A DNA stretch of 64,000 nt, from NCBI GenBank assembly GCA_049324435.1, contig JBMOOQ010000018.1:1-64000 (forward strand), given 5' to 3'. Below the pieces are notes generated by a model. That model was given only the letters and a program-made list of their open reading frames with translations, had not been told where the DNA came from and ran no database searches. Numbering within the stretch: position 1 is the first letter of the stretch; each line of letters begins with the position of its first letter. Source of the DNA: Pseudorhodoplanes sp049324435. GTDB lineage: Bacteria > Pseudomonadota > Alphaproteobacteria > Rhizobiales > Xanthobacteraceae. This document shows, one piece after another, positions 34,959 through 44,618 of this stretch. A program made the translations under genes and the position numbers.

Positions 34959-37499
34959 GTGCGCTTTGCCGCGCAGTTCCACAATCTGCTGATCTACGTT
35001 CTGATCGCGGCCGGCCTGCTAGCAGCACTGCTCGGCCATGGCGTGGATGCCGCGGTGATCCTTGCAGTGGTGCTGATCAATGCCGCAATCGGCTTCATTC
35101 AGGAGGGACGCGCCGAACAGGCGCTCAATGCCATCCGCAGCATGATCACGCCGCGCGCTTCGGTGCTGCGCGACGGCCGCCGCGTGACGGTGGACGCGAC
35201 GGAGATCGTTCCCGGCGACGTGGTGTTGATAGAAGCGGGCGACCGCGTGCCGGCGGATCTGCGCCTTATCCGCGCGCGCAATCTGACCATCGAGGAAGCG
35301 GTTCTGACCGGTGAGTCGATGCCGGTGGAGAAGCGCACGTCTCCGGACGATGCCAAGGCGATGCTGGGCGATCGAAACTCGATGGCGTTTTCTGGCACAT
35401 TCGTTGCCGCCGGGCAGGGCACCGGTGTCGTGGTCGGGACCGGTCTGTCGACCGAACTCGGCCGCATCAGCGCGATGCTGGGCGCCGTCGAGACGCTGAC
35501 CACGCCGCTGGTCCGGCAGATGGACCGGTTCGCACGCCAGCTCACCGCGGTGATCCTGGCCGTATCGGCGGCTGTTTTTGCCGTGGCCGTGCTGCTCCGC
35601 GGCTATCAATGGGCCGAGGCCTTCATGGCGGTGGTGGGGCTTGCCGTTGCCGCGATCCCCGAAGGACTTCCGGCGGTGATGACGATCACACTCGCCATCG
35701 GCGTGCAGCGTATGGCGGCGCGCAACGCCATTATCCGGCGGCTGCCTGCAGTCGAAACGCTGGGCTCGGTCTCGGTGATCTGTTCCGACAAGACAGGAAC
35801 ACTGACCCGCAACGAAATGATGGTTCAGACCGTGGTGATCGTGGACGGGGCATATGAGGTGTCGGGCAGCGGCTACGAACCGCGCGGCGATATCTTTTGC
35901 GACGGCCGCGCGGTCGATCCCATGGACGAGCCGGTACTCGCCGAAATCGCGCGCGCTGGGTTGCTGTGTAACGACGCAACGCTGCGGCAGACTGACAGCG
36001 GATGGGTCGTCGATGGCGATCCGATGGAGGGCGCCTTTGTCAGTTTCGCCGCCAAGGCCGGATACGATATCGTGCTGTTGCGCAAGCAAATCCCCCGCAC
36101 CGATGAAATCCCGTTCGATGCGCGGCACCGTTTCATGGCGACGCTGCATCACAGGCACGACGGCGGCGCGGTCCTGTATCTGAAAGGCGCGCCGGAAAAC
36201 GTGATCGCCATGTGCGCCAGCGCGATGGGGACGCGAGGCGCCGCGCCGATCGATCCGCAGGCCTGGCACGCACGGATCGACGCGCTCGCCTCGCGCGGGC
36301 AGCGAGTCCTCGCGCTGGCGATGAAGCCGATGCCGCAAGGCAGCCGCGATCTCACCTTCAAGGACGTCGAGGACGGCCTCGTCCTCCTCGGCATCGCCGG
36401 CCTGATCGATCCGCCGCGGCAGGAGGCCATCACCGCGATCGAGGAATGTGGCAGTGCCGGTATTGCCGTCAAGGTGATCACCGGCGATCACGCCGTCACC
36501 GCTGGCGCCATTGCCGCGCAACTCGGTCTGCCGAACCATCGCGCGGTGATGACCGGAGACATGCTGGAGGCTCTTGAAGAGCCGCAATTCCGGGAGGCCG
36601 CGCGCACGACCACCGTGTTCGCGCGGGCAACGCCCGAGCAGAAACTGCGGCTGGTCGAGGCGCTGCAGGCCGACGGCGCCGTGGTCGCCATGACCGGCGA
36701 CGGCGTCAACGATGCGCCCGCACTCAAGCGCGCCGATGTCGGCATTGCCATGGGCCAGAAGGGCACGGAGGCGGCGAAAGAAGCTGCGGAGATCGTGCTC
36801 GCCGACGACAATTTCGCATCCATCGTCGCCGCCGTACGCGAAGGCCGCACCGTCTACGATAATCTCACCAAGGTGATCGGCTGGACGCTGCCGACCAATG
36901 GCGGCGAGGCCATGGCGATTATCGTCGCCATTCTGTTCGGGCTCGCGCTGCCGATGACCCCGGTCCAGATTCTCTGGATCAACATGGTGACGGCGGTTGC
37001 GCTCGGGCTGACGCTTGCCTTCGAGCCGACCGAGCCGAACGCAATGCGGCGTCCGCCCCGCAGGGCGGATCAGTCCATTCTGTCCGGCCTTCTGATCTGG
37101 CGCGTGGTTCTGGTATCGCTGCTATTCGTTATCGGCGCCTTCGGCATGTTCTTCTGGGCCGAAGCGCGCGGTCTCCCCGTTGAGGAGGCGCGCACGATCG
37201 TGGTCAACACCATCGTCGTGTTCGAGATTGTCTATCTGTTCAGCGTCCGCTATCTGCACGCAAGTTCGCTGACATGGACGGGCTTGCTGGGTACGCCGGC
37301 GTTACTGACCGGAATCGGCCTGGTCACCGCCGCGCAATTCGCTTTCACCTATATGCCGTTCATGCAGTCGATGTTTCAGACCCGCGCGGTGTCTTGGATC
37401 GACGGCCTCAGTATCGTCGGCCTCGGCGTCGTGTTCTTCGCAATTCTGGAGGCTGACAAGTTTGTATTGCGGCGGCTGCAGATGCTGGGCGATCGATAG
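34956..37499 (+). CDS. Cation-transporting P-type ATPase (P2 type), probably affected by an upstream amber codon
   Basis: 847 residues if read from the first usable in-frame start codon after the amber codon (TTG). The actuator TGES is at residues 118-121, PEGLP in transmembrane helix 4 at 235-239, the phosphorylation motif DKTGTLT with Asp278, the hinge TGDGVNDAPAL, and six C-terminal helices with AFEPTEPNAM. PEGLP is typical of Ca/Na-type P2 pumps, but the ion is not certain. No obvious ribosome-binding site precedes the TTG, so it is unclear whether this body is translated. Confidence 0.85.
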   Translation: MVRFAAQFHNLLIYVLIAAGLLAALLGHGVDAAVILAVVLINAAIGFIQEGRAEQALNAIRSMITPRASVLRDGRRVTVDATEIVPGDVVLIEAGDRVPADLRLIRARNLTIEEAVLTGESMPVEKRTSPDDAKAMLGDRNSMAFSGTFVAAGQGTGVVVGTGLSTELGRISAMLGAVETLTTPLVRQMDRFARQLTAVILAVSAAVFAVAVLLRGYQWAEAFMAVVGLAVAAIPEGLPAVMTITLAIGVQRMAARNAIIRRLPAVETLGSVSVICSDKTGTLTRNEMMVQTVVIVDGAYEVSGSGYEPRGDIFCDGRAVDPMDEPVLAEIARAGLLCNDATLRQTDSGWVVDGDPMEGAFVSFAAKAGYDIVLLRKQIPRTDEIPFDARHRFMATLHHRHDGGAVLYLKGAPENVIAMCASAMGTRGAAPIDPQAWHARIDALASRGQRVLALAMKPMPQGSRDLTFKDVEDGLVLLGIAGLIDPPRQEAITAIEECGSAGIAVKVITGDHAVTAGAIAAQLGLPNHRAVMTGDMLEALEEPQFREAARTTTVFARATPEQKLRLVEALQADGAVVAMTGDGVNDAPALKRADVGIAMGQKGTEAAKEAAEIVLADDNFASIVAAVREGRTVYDNLTKVIGWTLPTNGGEAMAIIVAILFGLALPMTPVQILWINMVTAVALGLTLAFEPTEPNAMRRPPRRADQSILSGLLIWRVVLVSLLFVIGAFGMFFWAEARGLPVEEARTIVVNTIVVFEIVYLFSVRYLHASSLTWTGLLGTPALLTGIGLVTAAQFAFTYMPFMQSMFQTRAVSWIDGLSIVGLGVVFFAILEADKFVLRRLQMLGDR

Positions 37500-37558
37500 G
37501 CCGAGGTGCGGACATTCGATAAATTTTCGAAAGTTTCCGTCAAAACAGCACTTCGCCG

Positions 37559-37572
37559 CGCGACCGGTCGCG
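37559..37572. other. 14-bp perfect palindrome after the P-type ATPase gene
   Basis: CGCGACCGGTCGCG is an exact palindrome about 60 bases after the ATPase stop, in the 256-base gap before the cold-shock gene. It could be a weak terminator or a protein site. The rest of the gap is probably the cold-shock mRNA leader; no gene is seen in it. Confidence 0.4.
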
Positions 37573-37755
37573 GAAAGGTGTCTTGCTTCAGCCGCATTTC
37601 GCGCGTCCGATTGCGATGCAATCTGACTTTGGCTCCTTCGCCCCCGCTCCGCCTCGTTGCGACGTGATCGTTCGGATCCCCCAAAAGCCGGGTTGTGGCG
37701 CCAATGCGGCTGACGTGCGGGCGTCAACTCTGATTGTCAGACCAGGAGACAGACG

Positions 37756-37959
37756 ATGCCGATGGGTACCGTCAAATGGTTCAACCCGACCAAAGGCTAT
37801 GGGTTCATCAAGCCGACGACTGGCAACAAGGACGTGTTCGTGCATATTTCGGCTGTCGAGCGTGCAGGTCTTTCGACCCTGAACGAGGGGCAGTCGATTG
37901 AGTTCGAACTCGTGACCAATCGCGGCAAAGAGTCCGCGGAAAACCTCAAGGTGGCGTAG
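37756..37959 (+). CDS. Cold-shock domain protein (CspA family)
   Basis: 67 residues, a single cold-shock domain. RNP1 is KGYGFIKP and RNP2 is DVFVHIS, with GTVKWFNPTKGYGF at the N-terminus. It binds single-stranded RNA or DNA and acts as an RNA chaperone. CAGGAG lies eight bases before the ATG. A long GC-rich gap upstream may contain a regulated leader. A strong terminator follows. Confidence 0.96.
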   Translation: MPMGTVKWFNPTKGYGFIKPTTGNKDVFVHISAVERAGLSTLNEGQSIEFELVTNRGKESAENLKVA

Positions 37960-38001
37960 TCCATTTTCGAAATGCGCGGCGCGACCGCGCCGACTGTTGC
38001 C

Positions 38002-38027
38002 AAGCCCCGGACGTTCCGGGGTTTTTT
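38002..38027 (+). terminator. Rho-independent terminator after the cold-shock gene
   Basis: AAGCCCCGGA, a CGT loop and TCCGGGG followed by six T residues. This is a classical intrinsic terminator, placed just before the converging purN stop. Confidence 0.9.
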
Positions 38028-38038
38028 ATTGCGGCGCG

Positions 38039-38689
38039 CTACGCCGGCAGAAAGGGCGCGTCGCCTGGTTCAACCTTACCGGTAATGATGCAACGGCCAT
38101 CCGCCACGCGCACCCGATCGGACGCGACAAGCTTCAGCGCCAGCGGGTAGATGCGGTGTTCGACCGCAAGCACGCGGGCGGCGAGCGAAGCTTCGGTATC
38201 GCCATCCAGCACCGGCACGCGGCCCTGCGCAACGATCGGGCCGGAATCCATTTCGGGCACGACAAAATGCACGGTGGCGCCGTGCTCCTTTGCTCCCGCT
38301 TCGATGGCGCGGCGATGGGTATCCAGCCCTTTGAAGGCGGGCAGGAGAGCCGGATGGATATTCAGCATCTTCTCCGGCCATTGCGCGACAAACCACGCGG
38401 TCAGAATGCGCATGAAGCCGGCCAGGCAGACGATCTCGATCCGGTGCTGCTGCAGCACGTCCTGCAAGGCGCGTTCAAAGGCCTCGCGGTCCTTGCCGTA
38501 GGCCTTGTGATCGACGATTGCGGTCGCAATCCCTGCCTCCGCCGCCCGTTGTAGCCCGGCGGCGTCGGGACGGTTCGAGACCACGAGCGCAATCTCCGCC
38601 GGATAGGAAGGGTCGCGCGCGGCCTCGATCAGCGCGGTCATGTTGGAGCCGCGGCCGGAGATCAGGATGGCGGTCCGCTTGCGCGCCAT
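38039..38689 (-). CDS. purN: Phosphoribosylglycinamide formyltransferase
   Basis: 216 residues. It transfers a formyl group from 10-formyl-THF to GAR in purine synthesis. The N-terminal ISGRGSNM, the catalytic region FMRILTAWF and NIHPALLPAFKG (Asn and His), and the downstream HFVVPEMDSGPIV (Asp) match the family. It follows purM by six bases, so purM-purN form an operon. Confidence 0.97.
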   Translation of the reverse strand: MARKRTAILISGRGSNMTALIEAARDPSYPAEIALVVSNRPDAAGLQRAAEAGIATAIVDHKAYGKDREAFERALQDVLQQHRIEIVCLAGFMRILTAWFVAQWPEKMLNIHPALLPAFKGLDTHRRAIEAGAKEHGATVHFVVPEMDSGPIVAQGRVPVLDGDTEASLAARVLAVEHRIYPLALKLVASDRVRVADGRCIITGKVEPGDAPFLPA

Positions 38690-38695
38690 GTGCGG

Positions 38696-39781
38696 CTAAA
38701 GCGATAGATCGAGCGTGCCGCGATAGGTCACGCGTTCGCCGCCTGCGGCCGGCACAACAATTCCAATTGCCGTTGCGGTTTCGCCATGCTCGCGCAGCTC
38801 CGCGAGCACGTCGTCGGTTCTATCCGGGGCGACGATGGCTACCATGCCGATCCCGCAATTGAAGGTGCGCAGCATTTCCGGCACCGCGACGCCGCCCTCC
38901 TTCGCAAGCCACCGGAACACGGGAAGAGCGTGGACCTTCGACAGGTCGATCTCTGCACCGAGCGGCTTCGGCAGCGCGCGTGGAATATTGTCGGGGAAGC
39001 CGCCGCCGGTGATATGCGCCAGTGCCTTCACCGCACCGGTCTTGCGGATCGCGGCAAGGCAGGGCTTCACATACAGCCGCGTGGGGACGAGCAGGGCCTC
39101 GCCAAGCGTCTTGCCGGGTGCGAAAGGTGCCGGAGCCTCGAAGCCGAGTCCCGAACGCTCGACGATCTTGCGCACCAGCGAGAATCCGTTGGAGTGAACG
39201 CCGGAGGAGGCAAGTCCGATCACGACATCGCCCGCCGCGATATCGGCGCGCGGCAAAATGGTTCCACGTTCGGCGGCACCGACCGCAAACCCGGCAAGGT
39301 CATAGTCGCCCGGCTGGTAGAGGCCCGGCATTTCTGCGGTCTCGCCGCCGATCAAAGCGCAACCGGATTCCCGGCAGCCATGGGCAATACCGGCGACGAC
39401 TTTCGCGCCGGTCTCGGGATCGAGCTTCGAGCACGCGAAATAGTCGAGGAAGAACAACGGTTCGGCGCCCTGCACAACGAGGTCGTTGACCGACATGGCG
39501 ACCAGATCGATGCCGATGGTGTCGTGCCGGCCGGTCTCGATCGCAATCTTGACCTTGGTGCCGACGCCGTCGGTGGCCGCCACCAGGATCGGGTCCTTGA
39601 AGCCGGCGCGGGCCAGATCGAACAATCCGCCGAAGCCGCCGATTTCGGCATCCGCACCGGCGCGGGCGGTGGCGCGAACCAGCGGCTTGATGAGATCGAC
39701 CATCCGGTTGCCGGCGTCGATATCGACCCCGGCCTCGCCATAGGTCAGGCCGCGTTCCGGGCCGGATTGCTTGCCGGACAT
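38696..39781 (-). CDS. purM: Phosphoribosylformylglycinamidine cyclo-ligase
   Basis: 361 residues. It closes the imidazole ring to give AIR, using ATP. GLTYGEAGVDIDAGN at the N-terminus, GGFGGLFDL, and the glycine-rich ATP-binding GGETAEMPGLY segment are typical. The ATG at 39781 is chosen by family N-terminus; a TTG eight codons earlier is possible but less likely. Divergent from the phosphatidyltransferase gene over about 110 bases. Confidence 0.97.
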   Translation of the reverse strand: MSGKQSGPERGLTYGEAGVDIDAGNRMVDLIKPLVRATARAGADAEIGGFGGLFDLARAGFKDPILVAATDGVGTKVKIAIETGRHDTIGIDLVAMSVNDLVVQGAEPLFFLDYFACSKLDPETGAKVVAGIAHGCRESGCALIGGETAEMPGLYQPGDYDLAGFAVGAAERGTILPRADIAAGDVVIGLASSGVHSNGFSLVRKIVERSGLGFEAPAPFAPGKTLGEALLVPTRLYVKPCLAAIRKTGAVKALAHITGGGFPDNIPRALPKPLGAEIDLSKVHALPVFRWLAKEGGVAVPEMLRTFNCGIGMVAIVAPDRTDDVLAELREHGETATAIGIVVPAAGGERVTYRGTLDLSL

Positions 39782-39889
39782 GTCGTTCAGAGCCTCATGG
39801 TGCAAAGCGCCACGGGGCGCCTTGCGGCAAATTCGCCGCGTGGTAGCGCGGAAATCGTATTAGGCGCAATGCCTTGACCGCGGTTATAA

Positions 39890-40483
39890 GTGTCCGGGAT
39901 CGAGTTTTCCGGTCCGATTCTGCCGGGACGACAACCGTTGAACCTACCCAATCTCATTACCATGGCGCGCATTCTATGCGTGCCGCTGATCGTATGGGCC
40001 ATCACCTCCGGTCAGATGCTGCCGGCCTTCCTGCTGTTCCTGGCCGCCGGGATCAGCGATGCCGTGGACGGCTTTCTGGCCAAGCGATTCAACATGGCGA
40101 CCGAACTCGGTGCCTGGCTCGACCCGCTGGCCGACAAGGCCCTGATCGTATCGATCTACGTCGCGCTCGGGTTCACCGAGGCGCTGCCCCGCTGGATGGT
40201 CATTCTGGTCGTGTCCCGCGACATTCTGATCATCGGCGGCTTCCTGCTGGCCATGCTGATCGACCGGCCGATGCCGGTGCGGCCGCATCCTGTCTCCAAG
40301 CTCAACACCGTGGCCCAGATTGCGCTCGCCGCCGTGGCTTTGGGCTCGCTCGGGCTCAAATTCGATGCAGGCTGGACCTTGCCGGCCCTGATGGCACTCG
40401 TCACGATATTGACGTTGCTTTCGATCGGCTTCTATGTCGCCGAATGGATACGCCATTTTGGTACCAACGGTGCCGGACGGTAG
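39890..40483 (+). CDS. CDP-alcohol phosphatidyltransferase family membrane protein
   Basis: 197 residues, with NLPNLITMARI at the start and about five transmembrane helices. The catalytic signature is present as D-x2-D-G-x2-AK-x8-G-x3-D-x3-D (DAVDGFLAKRF to GAWLDPLADK). Lys replaces the usual Arg in the AR position. The family makes phosphatidylglycerol phosphate, cardiolipin or related lipids from CDP-diacylglycerol. Which one applies here is unclear. Start codon is GTG. The PerM-like gene follows by 21 bases. Confidence 0.9.
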   Translation: MSGIEFSGPILPGRQPLNLPNLITMARILCVPLIVWAITSGQMLPAFLLFLAAGISDAVDGFLAKRFNMATELGAWLDPLADKALIVSIYVALGFTEALPRWMVILVVSRDILIIGGFLLAMLIDRPMPVRPHPVSKLNTVAQIALAAVALGSLGLKFDAGWTLPALMALVTILTLLSIGFYVAEWIRHFGTNGAGR

Positions 40484-40504
40484 TGCGATAGGGGAACGGC
40501 AGTC

Positions 40505-41632
40505 ATGACCACCACGACGACGGGTCCAACCGATGGTCCGCCGCCGCAGATGACCGGCAGTCCGCTGACGTTGCGGCGCCAGCTCCTGTTCTGGAGCGGT
40601 GCGCTGCTCGTTTTCATCGCGCTGCTATGGCTGCTCGGCGATGTGATGATGCCGTTCATTGCCGGCATGGCGCTTGCCTATCTGCTCGATCCGCTGGTCC
40701 GGCAGGTGCAGCGTCTGGGTATCAACCGCGCAATTTCCTCGGTCGTGGTGGTTCTGGTCTTCATCTTCATTATCGCGCTGGCGCTGATCCTGCTGTTGCC
40801 GGTGCTGACCGAACAGATCGCCGAATTCGCCGCGCGGGTGCCGCATTATGTCGAGCGGCTGCGTCAACTCATCAACGAAGTGAGCCAGGGCTGGATCGGC
40901 CAATATCTCGGCGAAAAGCTTCCGGAGGCGCAAAAGTCCGCGGGCACGGTTGCGGCAACGGCTGCAGGCTGGGCAGGGACGTTTCTCGGGTCGCTATTGT
41001 CCGGCGGACGCGCACTGGTATCGGTGCTGTCGCTCGTCATCATCACGCCGATCGTGGCATTCTATCTGTTGCTCGACTGGCCGCGCATGCTGCAGACCAT
41101 CGATTCCTGGACTCCGGTGCATCATCGCGACACCGTTCGCGGTCTGGCCCGCGAGATGGATCGCGCCATTGCAGGATTTGTCCGCGGTCAGGCTATCGTT
41201 TGCCTGATTCTCGGCACGTTTTACGCCGTCGCGCTGATGCTGATGGGGGTGAATTTCGGCCTTTTGATCGGCATCGCGGCGGGGCTTCTCGGTTTTGCGC
41301 CATATGTCGGCACGATTACAGGTTTCCTGCTGGCGGTGGGCGTCGCCACGGCGCAGTTCTGGCCGGACTGGCATATGCCGGCAATGGCCGCAGCGGTGTT
41401 CATGGTCGGACAATTCGTCGAAGGCAATATTCTGCAGCCGCAACTGGTCGGCAAGGAGATCGGACTGCATCCGGTCTGGCTGATGTTCTCGCTTCTCGCC
41501 TTTGCCTATCTGTTCGGCTTCGTCGGCTTGCTTGTGGCGGTGCCCGTCGCCGCAGCAATCGGCGTGCTGGTGCGCTTTCTGCTGCGGCAATATCTGGCAA
41601 GCTCCTACTATACGGGCGGCAAGCCGGTTTGA
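40505..41632 (+). CDS. AI-2E/PerM-family membrane transporter
   Basis: 375 residues with about eight hydrophobic helices: a pair near residues 25-65, one at 75-100, then a soluble region, and a C-terminal bundle. Family motifs include PFIAGMALAYLLDPLV, PIVAFYLLLDWPRM and QFVEGNILQPQLVGKEIGLHPVWLM. Members export various small molecules or act as Na+/H+ antiporters, and the substrate is unknown. The last part ends four bases before hdaA, so they are co-translated. Confidence 0.92.
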   Translation: MTTTTTGPTDGPPPQMTGSPLTLRRQLLFWSGALLVFIALLWLLGDVMMPFIAGMALAYLLDPLVRQVQRLGINRAISSVVVVLVFIFIIALALILLLPVLTEQIAEFAARVPHYVERLRQLINEVSQGWIGQYLGEKLPEAQKSAGTVAATAAGWAGTFLGSLLSGGRALVSVLSLVIITPIVAFYLLLDWPRMLQTIDSWTPVHHRDTVRGLAREMDRAIAGFVRGQAIVCLILGTFYAVALMLMGVNFGLLIGIAAGLLGFAPYVGTITGFLLAVGVATAQFWPDWHMPAMAAAVFMVGQFVEGNILQPQLVGKEIGLHPVWLMFSLLAFAYLFGFVGLLVAVPVAAAIGVLVRFLLRQYLASSYYTGGKPV

Positions 41633-41636
41633 GCCG

Positions 41637-42314
41637 ATGGTGTCGCCGCCGCGACAGCTCGCGCTTTCGCTCAGACATGCCGAGAATCTGTCGCGCGAGG
41701 ATTTTCTGCCTGGGCCGTCCAACGAAGCGGCGCTCGCCATGGTCGAGCGCTGGCCGGACTGGCCTGCGCCGGCGCTTGCGATCACAGGTCCCGAGGGCAG
41801 CGGAAAGAGCCACCTGGCTTCAATCTGGGCGGATCTGTCCGGCGCGCGGGTGGTGTCGGCGCGCAGCCTGCAGACGACGATGCTGCCGGATGCGCTGGCG
41901 ACCGGCGCGCTCGTGCTGGAGGACTGCGCGTCCAGCACGATCGATGAGCGCGCGCTGTTCCATCTGCTCAATCTGGTGCGCGAGCAGAATGGCAATCTGC
42001 TGATGACCGCACGCACCGTGCCCTCATCATGGATGGTCGCGCTGCCCGACCTTGCGTCGCGGCTGCGGGCGATCCCGGCGGTTACGGTTTCGACCCCGGA
42101 CGATGCGTTGTTGCGCGCGGTGATGATCAAGCTGTTTGCAGACCGCCAGCTTGCCGTGGACGAGAGCCTGGTCGGCTATCTCCTGACCCGGGTAGGCCGG
42201 TCGTTCGGGGCGATCCGGGCCGCCGTTCAGACGCTGGATCGCGAGGCGCTGCAGCGCAAAAGGCCGGTGAACAGGGCGCTCGCGGCCGAATTGTTCCGCG
42301 AGCTATCATCGTGA
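41637..42314 (+). CDS. hdaA: DnaA-related regulatory ATPase (HdaA/Hda-like)
   Basis: 225 residues. It is a DnaA-like AAA+ domain without the C-terminal DNA-binding helix-turn-helix of DnaA. It begins with a clamp-binding-like QLALSL motif at residues 7-12, has a P-loop GPEGSGKSH (51-59), and a Walker B-like LVLEDC. In Caulobacter HdaA and E. coli Hda, this type binds the sliding clamp and promotes DnaA-ATP hydrolysis. The chosen ATG is four bases after the upstream stop. Confidence 0.92.
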   Translation: MVSPPRQLALSLRHAENLSREDFLPGPSNEAALAMVERWPDWPAPALAITGPEGSGKSHLASIWADLSGARVVSARSLQTTMLPDALATGALVLEDCASSTIDERALFHLLNLVREQNGNLLMTARTVPSSWMVALPDLASRLRAIPAVTVSTPDDALLRAVMIKLFADRQLAVDESLVGYLLTRVGRSFGAIRAAVQTLDREALQRKRPVNRALAAELFRELSS

Positions 42315-42407
42315 CAATGGTTCTCTTACCATGGTGACGCACCAGCCCCGCGCGTCACGGGGTAGTCACGAATTTGTCTTATCGTGCGTCTTCGCTGGAA
42401 TCCGGAC

Positions 42408-44618
42408 ATGCAAGAACGCGCTGAAGCCATTGTTCTGAAAGATGAATCTGCTCCGCAGGGTCAGGTTCAGGAGGCCCGGATTCCGAGCCTGATGAGCAGC
42501 CCCGAGCGCTTCATCAATCGCGAATTGTCGTGGCTCCACTTCAACCGCCGCGTCCTCGACGAAGCAGCCAATCCAAACCACCCGCTGCTGGAGAAGCTGC
42601 GCTTTCTGTCGATCTCGGCGAACAACCTCGACGAATTCTTCATGGTGCGCGTGGCTGCGCTGAAGGGTCAGGTCCGCGAGGGCGTCACCGATCGTTCGCC
42701 CGACGGGCTGACGCCCTCGGAACAGCTCGCAAAGATTTCCGAAGTCGTATCTGTGCTCGCCAGCGACCAGCAGACGCGCTGGCGCGAACTACGGCAGGAA
42801 CTGGCCGACAACGGCATCGTCATTGTCGATGCGCAGGGCGTCACCAAGCAGGAGCAGGACTGGCTCGAAGAGCAGTTTCTGTCCTCGATCTTTCCGGTAC
42901 TGACGCCGCTCGCGATCGACCCGGCGCATCCGTTCCCGTTCATTCCCAATCTCGGCTTCACGCTGGCGCTGCAACTCTCGCGGGTCAGCGACGGCAAGGC
43001 GATGAATGCGCTCATTCGCGTACCGCACAAGATCGAGCGCTATGTGCATCTGCCGCGGGCCGGCGAGGGCGCGCCGCTGCGCGTTATCACGCTCGAACAG
43101 GTCGCCTGCCTGTTCGTTGGCCAGCTCTTCCCCGGTTACGTGATGAACGGCGTCGGTGCTTTCCGAGTGATCCGCGATTCCGAAATCGAAATCGAGGAAG
43201 AAGCCGAAGACCTTGTGCGTTCATTCGAGACGGTGCTCAAGCGCCGCCGGCGCGGCTCGGTGATCCGCCTCGAACTCGAACAGGCGATGCCGGAAGATCT
43301 GCGCCGCTTCGTGCAGCGCGCCATGGGCGTCAGCGACGACGAGACGTTCCTGGTCGACGGCATGCTGGCGCTCAACGACCTCAAGGAAATCGTGGCGATC
43401 GGCCGGCCCGACCTCCTTTTCGCGCCCTATAATCCGCGCTTTCCGGAGCGCATCCGCGATCATGGCGGCGACTGCTTTGCGGCGATCCGTCAGAAGGACT
43501 TCATCGTCCAGCACCCCTATGAATCGTTCGACGTTGTCGTGCAGTTTCTGCAGCAGGCGGCGCGCGATCCGGATGTGATCGCGATCAAGCAGACGCTCTA
43601 TCGAACCTCGGCCGAGTCTCCGATCGTCAAGGCGCTGGCGGAAGCCGCCGAAGCCGGCAAATCCGTGACCGCGCTCGTCGAGTTGAAGGCGCGTTTCGAC
43701 GAGGAGGCCAATATCCGCTGGGCGCGTGACCTCGAACGCGCCGGTGTGCAGGTGGTGTTTGGTTTTATCGAGTTGAAGACCCATGCCAAGCTGTCGCTCG
43801 TGGTGCGGCGCGAGGCCGGCAAGCTCGCGACCTATGTGCATGTCGGGACCGGAAATTATCATCCGATCACGGCACGCATCTACACCGACCTGTCCTATTT
43901 CACTGACGACCCTTCGATCGCACGCGATGTCGGACGCATCTTCAATTTCATCACCGGCTATGCGGAGCCTGCCGAACTCGAAGTCATGGCGGTGTCCCCG
44001 GTGTCGCTGCGCAAGCGGCTGGTCGAGCATATCGACGCCGAGATTGCCCATGCCAAGGCCGGCCGTCCCGCCGCGATCTGGCTGAAGATGAATTCGCTGG
44101 TCGATCCGGGCATGATCGACAAGCTGTACGAGGCATCGCAGGCCGGGGTTGCGGTGGATATTGTGGTGCGCGGCATCTGCTGTCTGCGGCCGGAAGTGCC
44201 GGGCCTCTCCGACAATATCCGGGTCAAATCGATCGTCGGCCGTTTTCTCGAACACTCCCGCATCTATTGCTTCGGTGCCGGCCACGGACTGCCGCATCCC
44301 AAGGCTGTGGTTTACATTTCCTCGGCCGACATGATGCCGCGCAATCTGGACCGCCGGGTTGAGGTGCTGTGCCCGATCACCAACCCGACCGTCCATGAAC
44401 AGGTGCTCGACCAGATCATGGTGGTGAATTTCAACGACAACGAGCAGAGCTGGAAGGTCTTGCCTGACGGCACCGCAACCCGCATAAGGCCCGCGAAAGG
44501 CGAGGAGCCTTTCAACGCCCAGAAATACTTCATGACCAATCCGAGCCTGTCGGGCCGTGGGAAATCGCTCAAAGAATCAACGCCACGCCGCCTTAGCCGG
44601 CGCCAAGAGCGCCGCTAA
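42408..44618 (+). CDS. ppk: Polyphosphate kinase 1
   Basis: 736 residues. It makes inorganic polyphosphate reversibly from ATP at the membrane. N-terminal domain: RFINRELSWLHFNRRVLDEA and SANNLDEFFMVRVA. The phosphorylated His lies in ELKTHAKLSLVVRREAG, followed by HVGTGNYHP and the second PLD-like motif region with NLDRRVEVL. A GTG 24 bases upstream is an alternative start. Its 3' end overlaps the start of ppx by about 62 bases. Confidence 0.96.
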   Translation: MQERAEAIVLKDESAPQGQVQEARIPSLMSSPERFINRELSWLHFNRRVLDEAANPNHPLLEKLRFLSISANNLDEFFMVRVAALKGQVREGVTDRSPDGLTPSEQLAKISEVVSVLASDQQTRWRELRQELADNGIVIVDAQGVTKQEQDWLEEQFLSSIFPVLTPLAIDPAHPFPFIPNLGFTLALQLSRVSDGKAMNALIRVPHKIERYVHLPRAGEGAPLRVITLEQVACLFVGQLFPGYVMNGVGAFRVIRDSEIEIEEEAEDLVRSFETVLKRRRRGSVIRLELEQAMPEDLRRFVQRAMGVSDDETFLVDGMLALNDLKEIVAIGRPDLLFAPYNPRFPERIRDHGGDCFAAIRQKDFIVQHPYESFDVVVQFLQQAARDPDVIAIKQTLYRTSAESPIVKALAEAAEAGKSVTALVELKARFDEEANIRWARDLERAGVQVVFGFIELKTHAKLSLVVRREAGKLATYVHVGTGNYHPITARIYTDLSYFTDDPSIARDVGRIFNFITGYAEPAELEVMAVSPVSLRKRLVEHIDAEIAHAKAGRPAAIWLKMNSLVDPGMIDKLYEASQAGVAVDIVVRGICCLRPEVPGLSDNIRVKSIVGRFLEHSRIYCFGAGHGLPHPKAVVYISSADMMPRNLDRRVEVLCPITNPTVHEQVLDQIMVVNFNDNEQSWKVLPDGTATRIRPAKGEEPFNAQKYFMTNPSLSGRGKSLKESTPRRLSRRQERR

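Noticed and set aside
35019..36587. Open frame of about 522 codons on the minus strand
   Set aside because: Antisense to the P-type ATPase; His/Arg-rich with no recognisable features.
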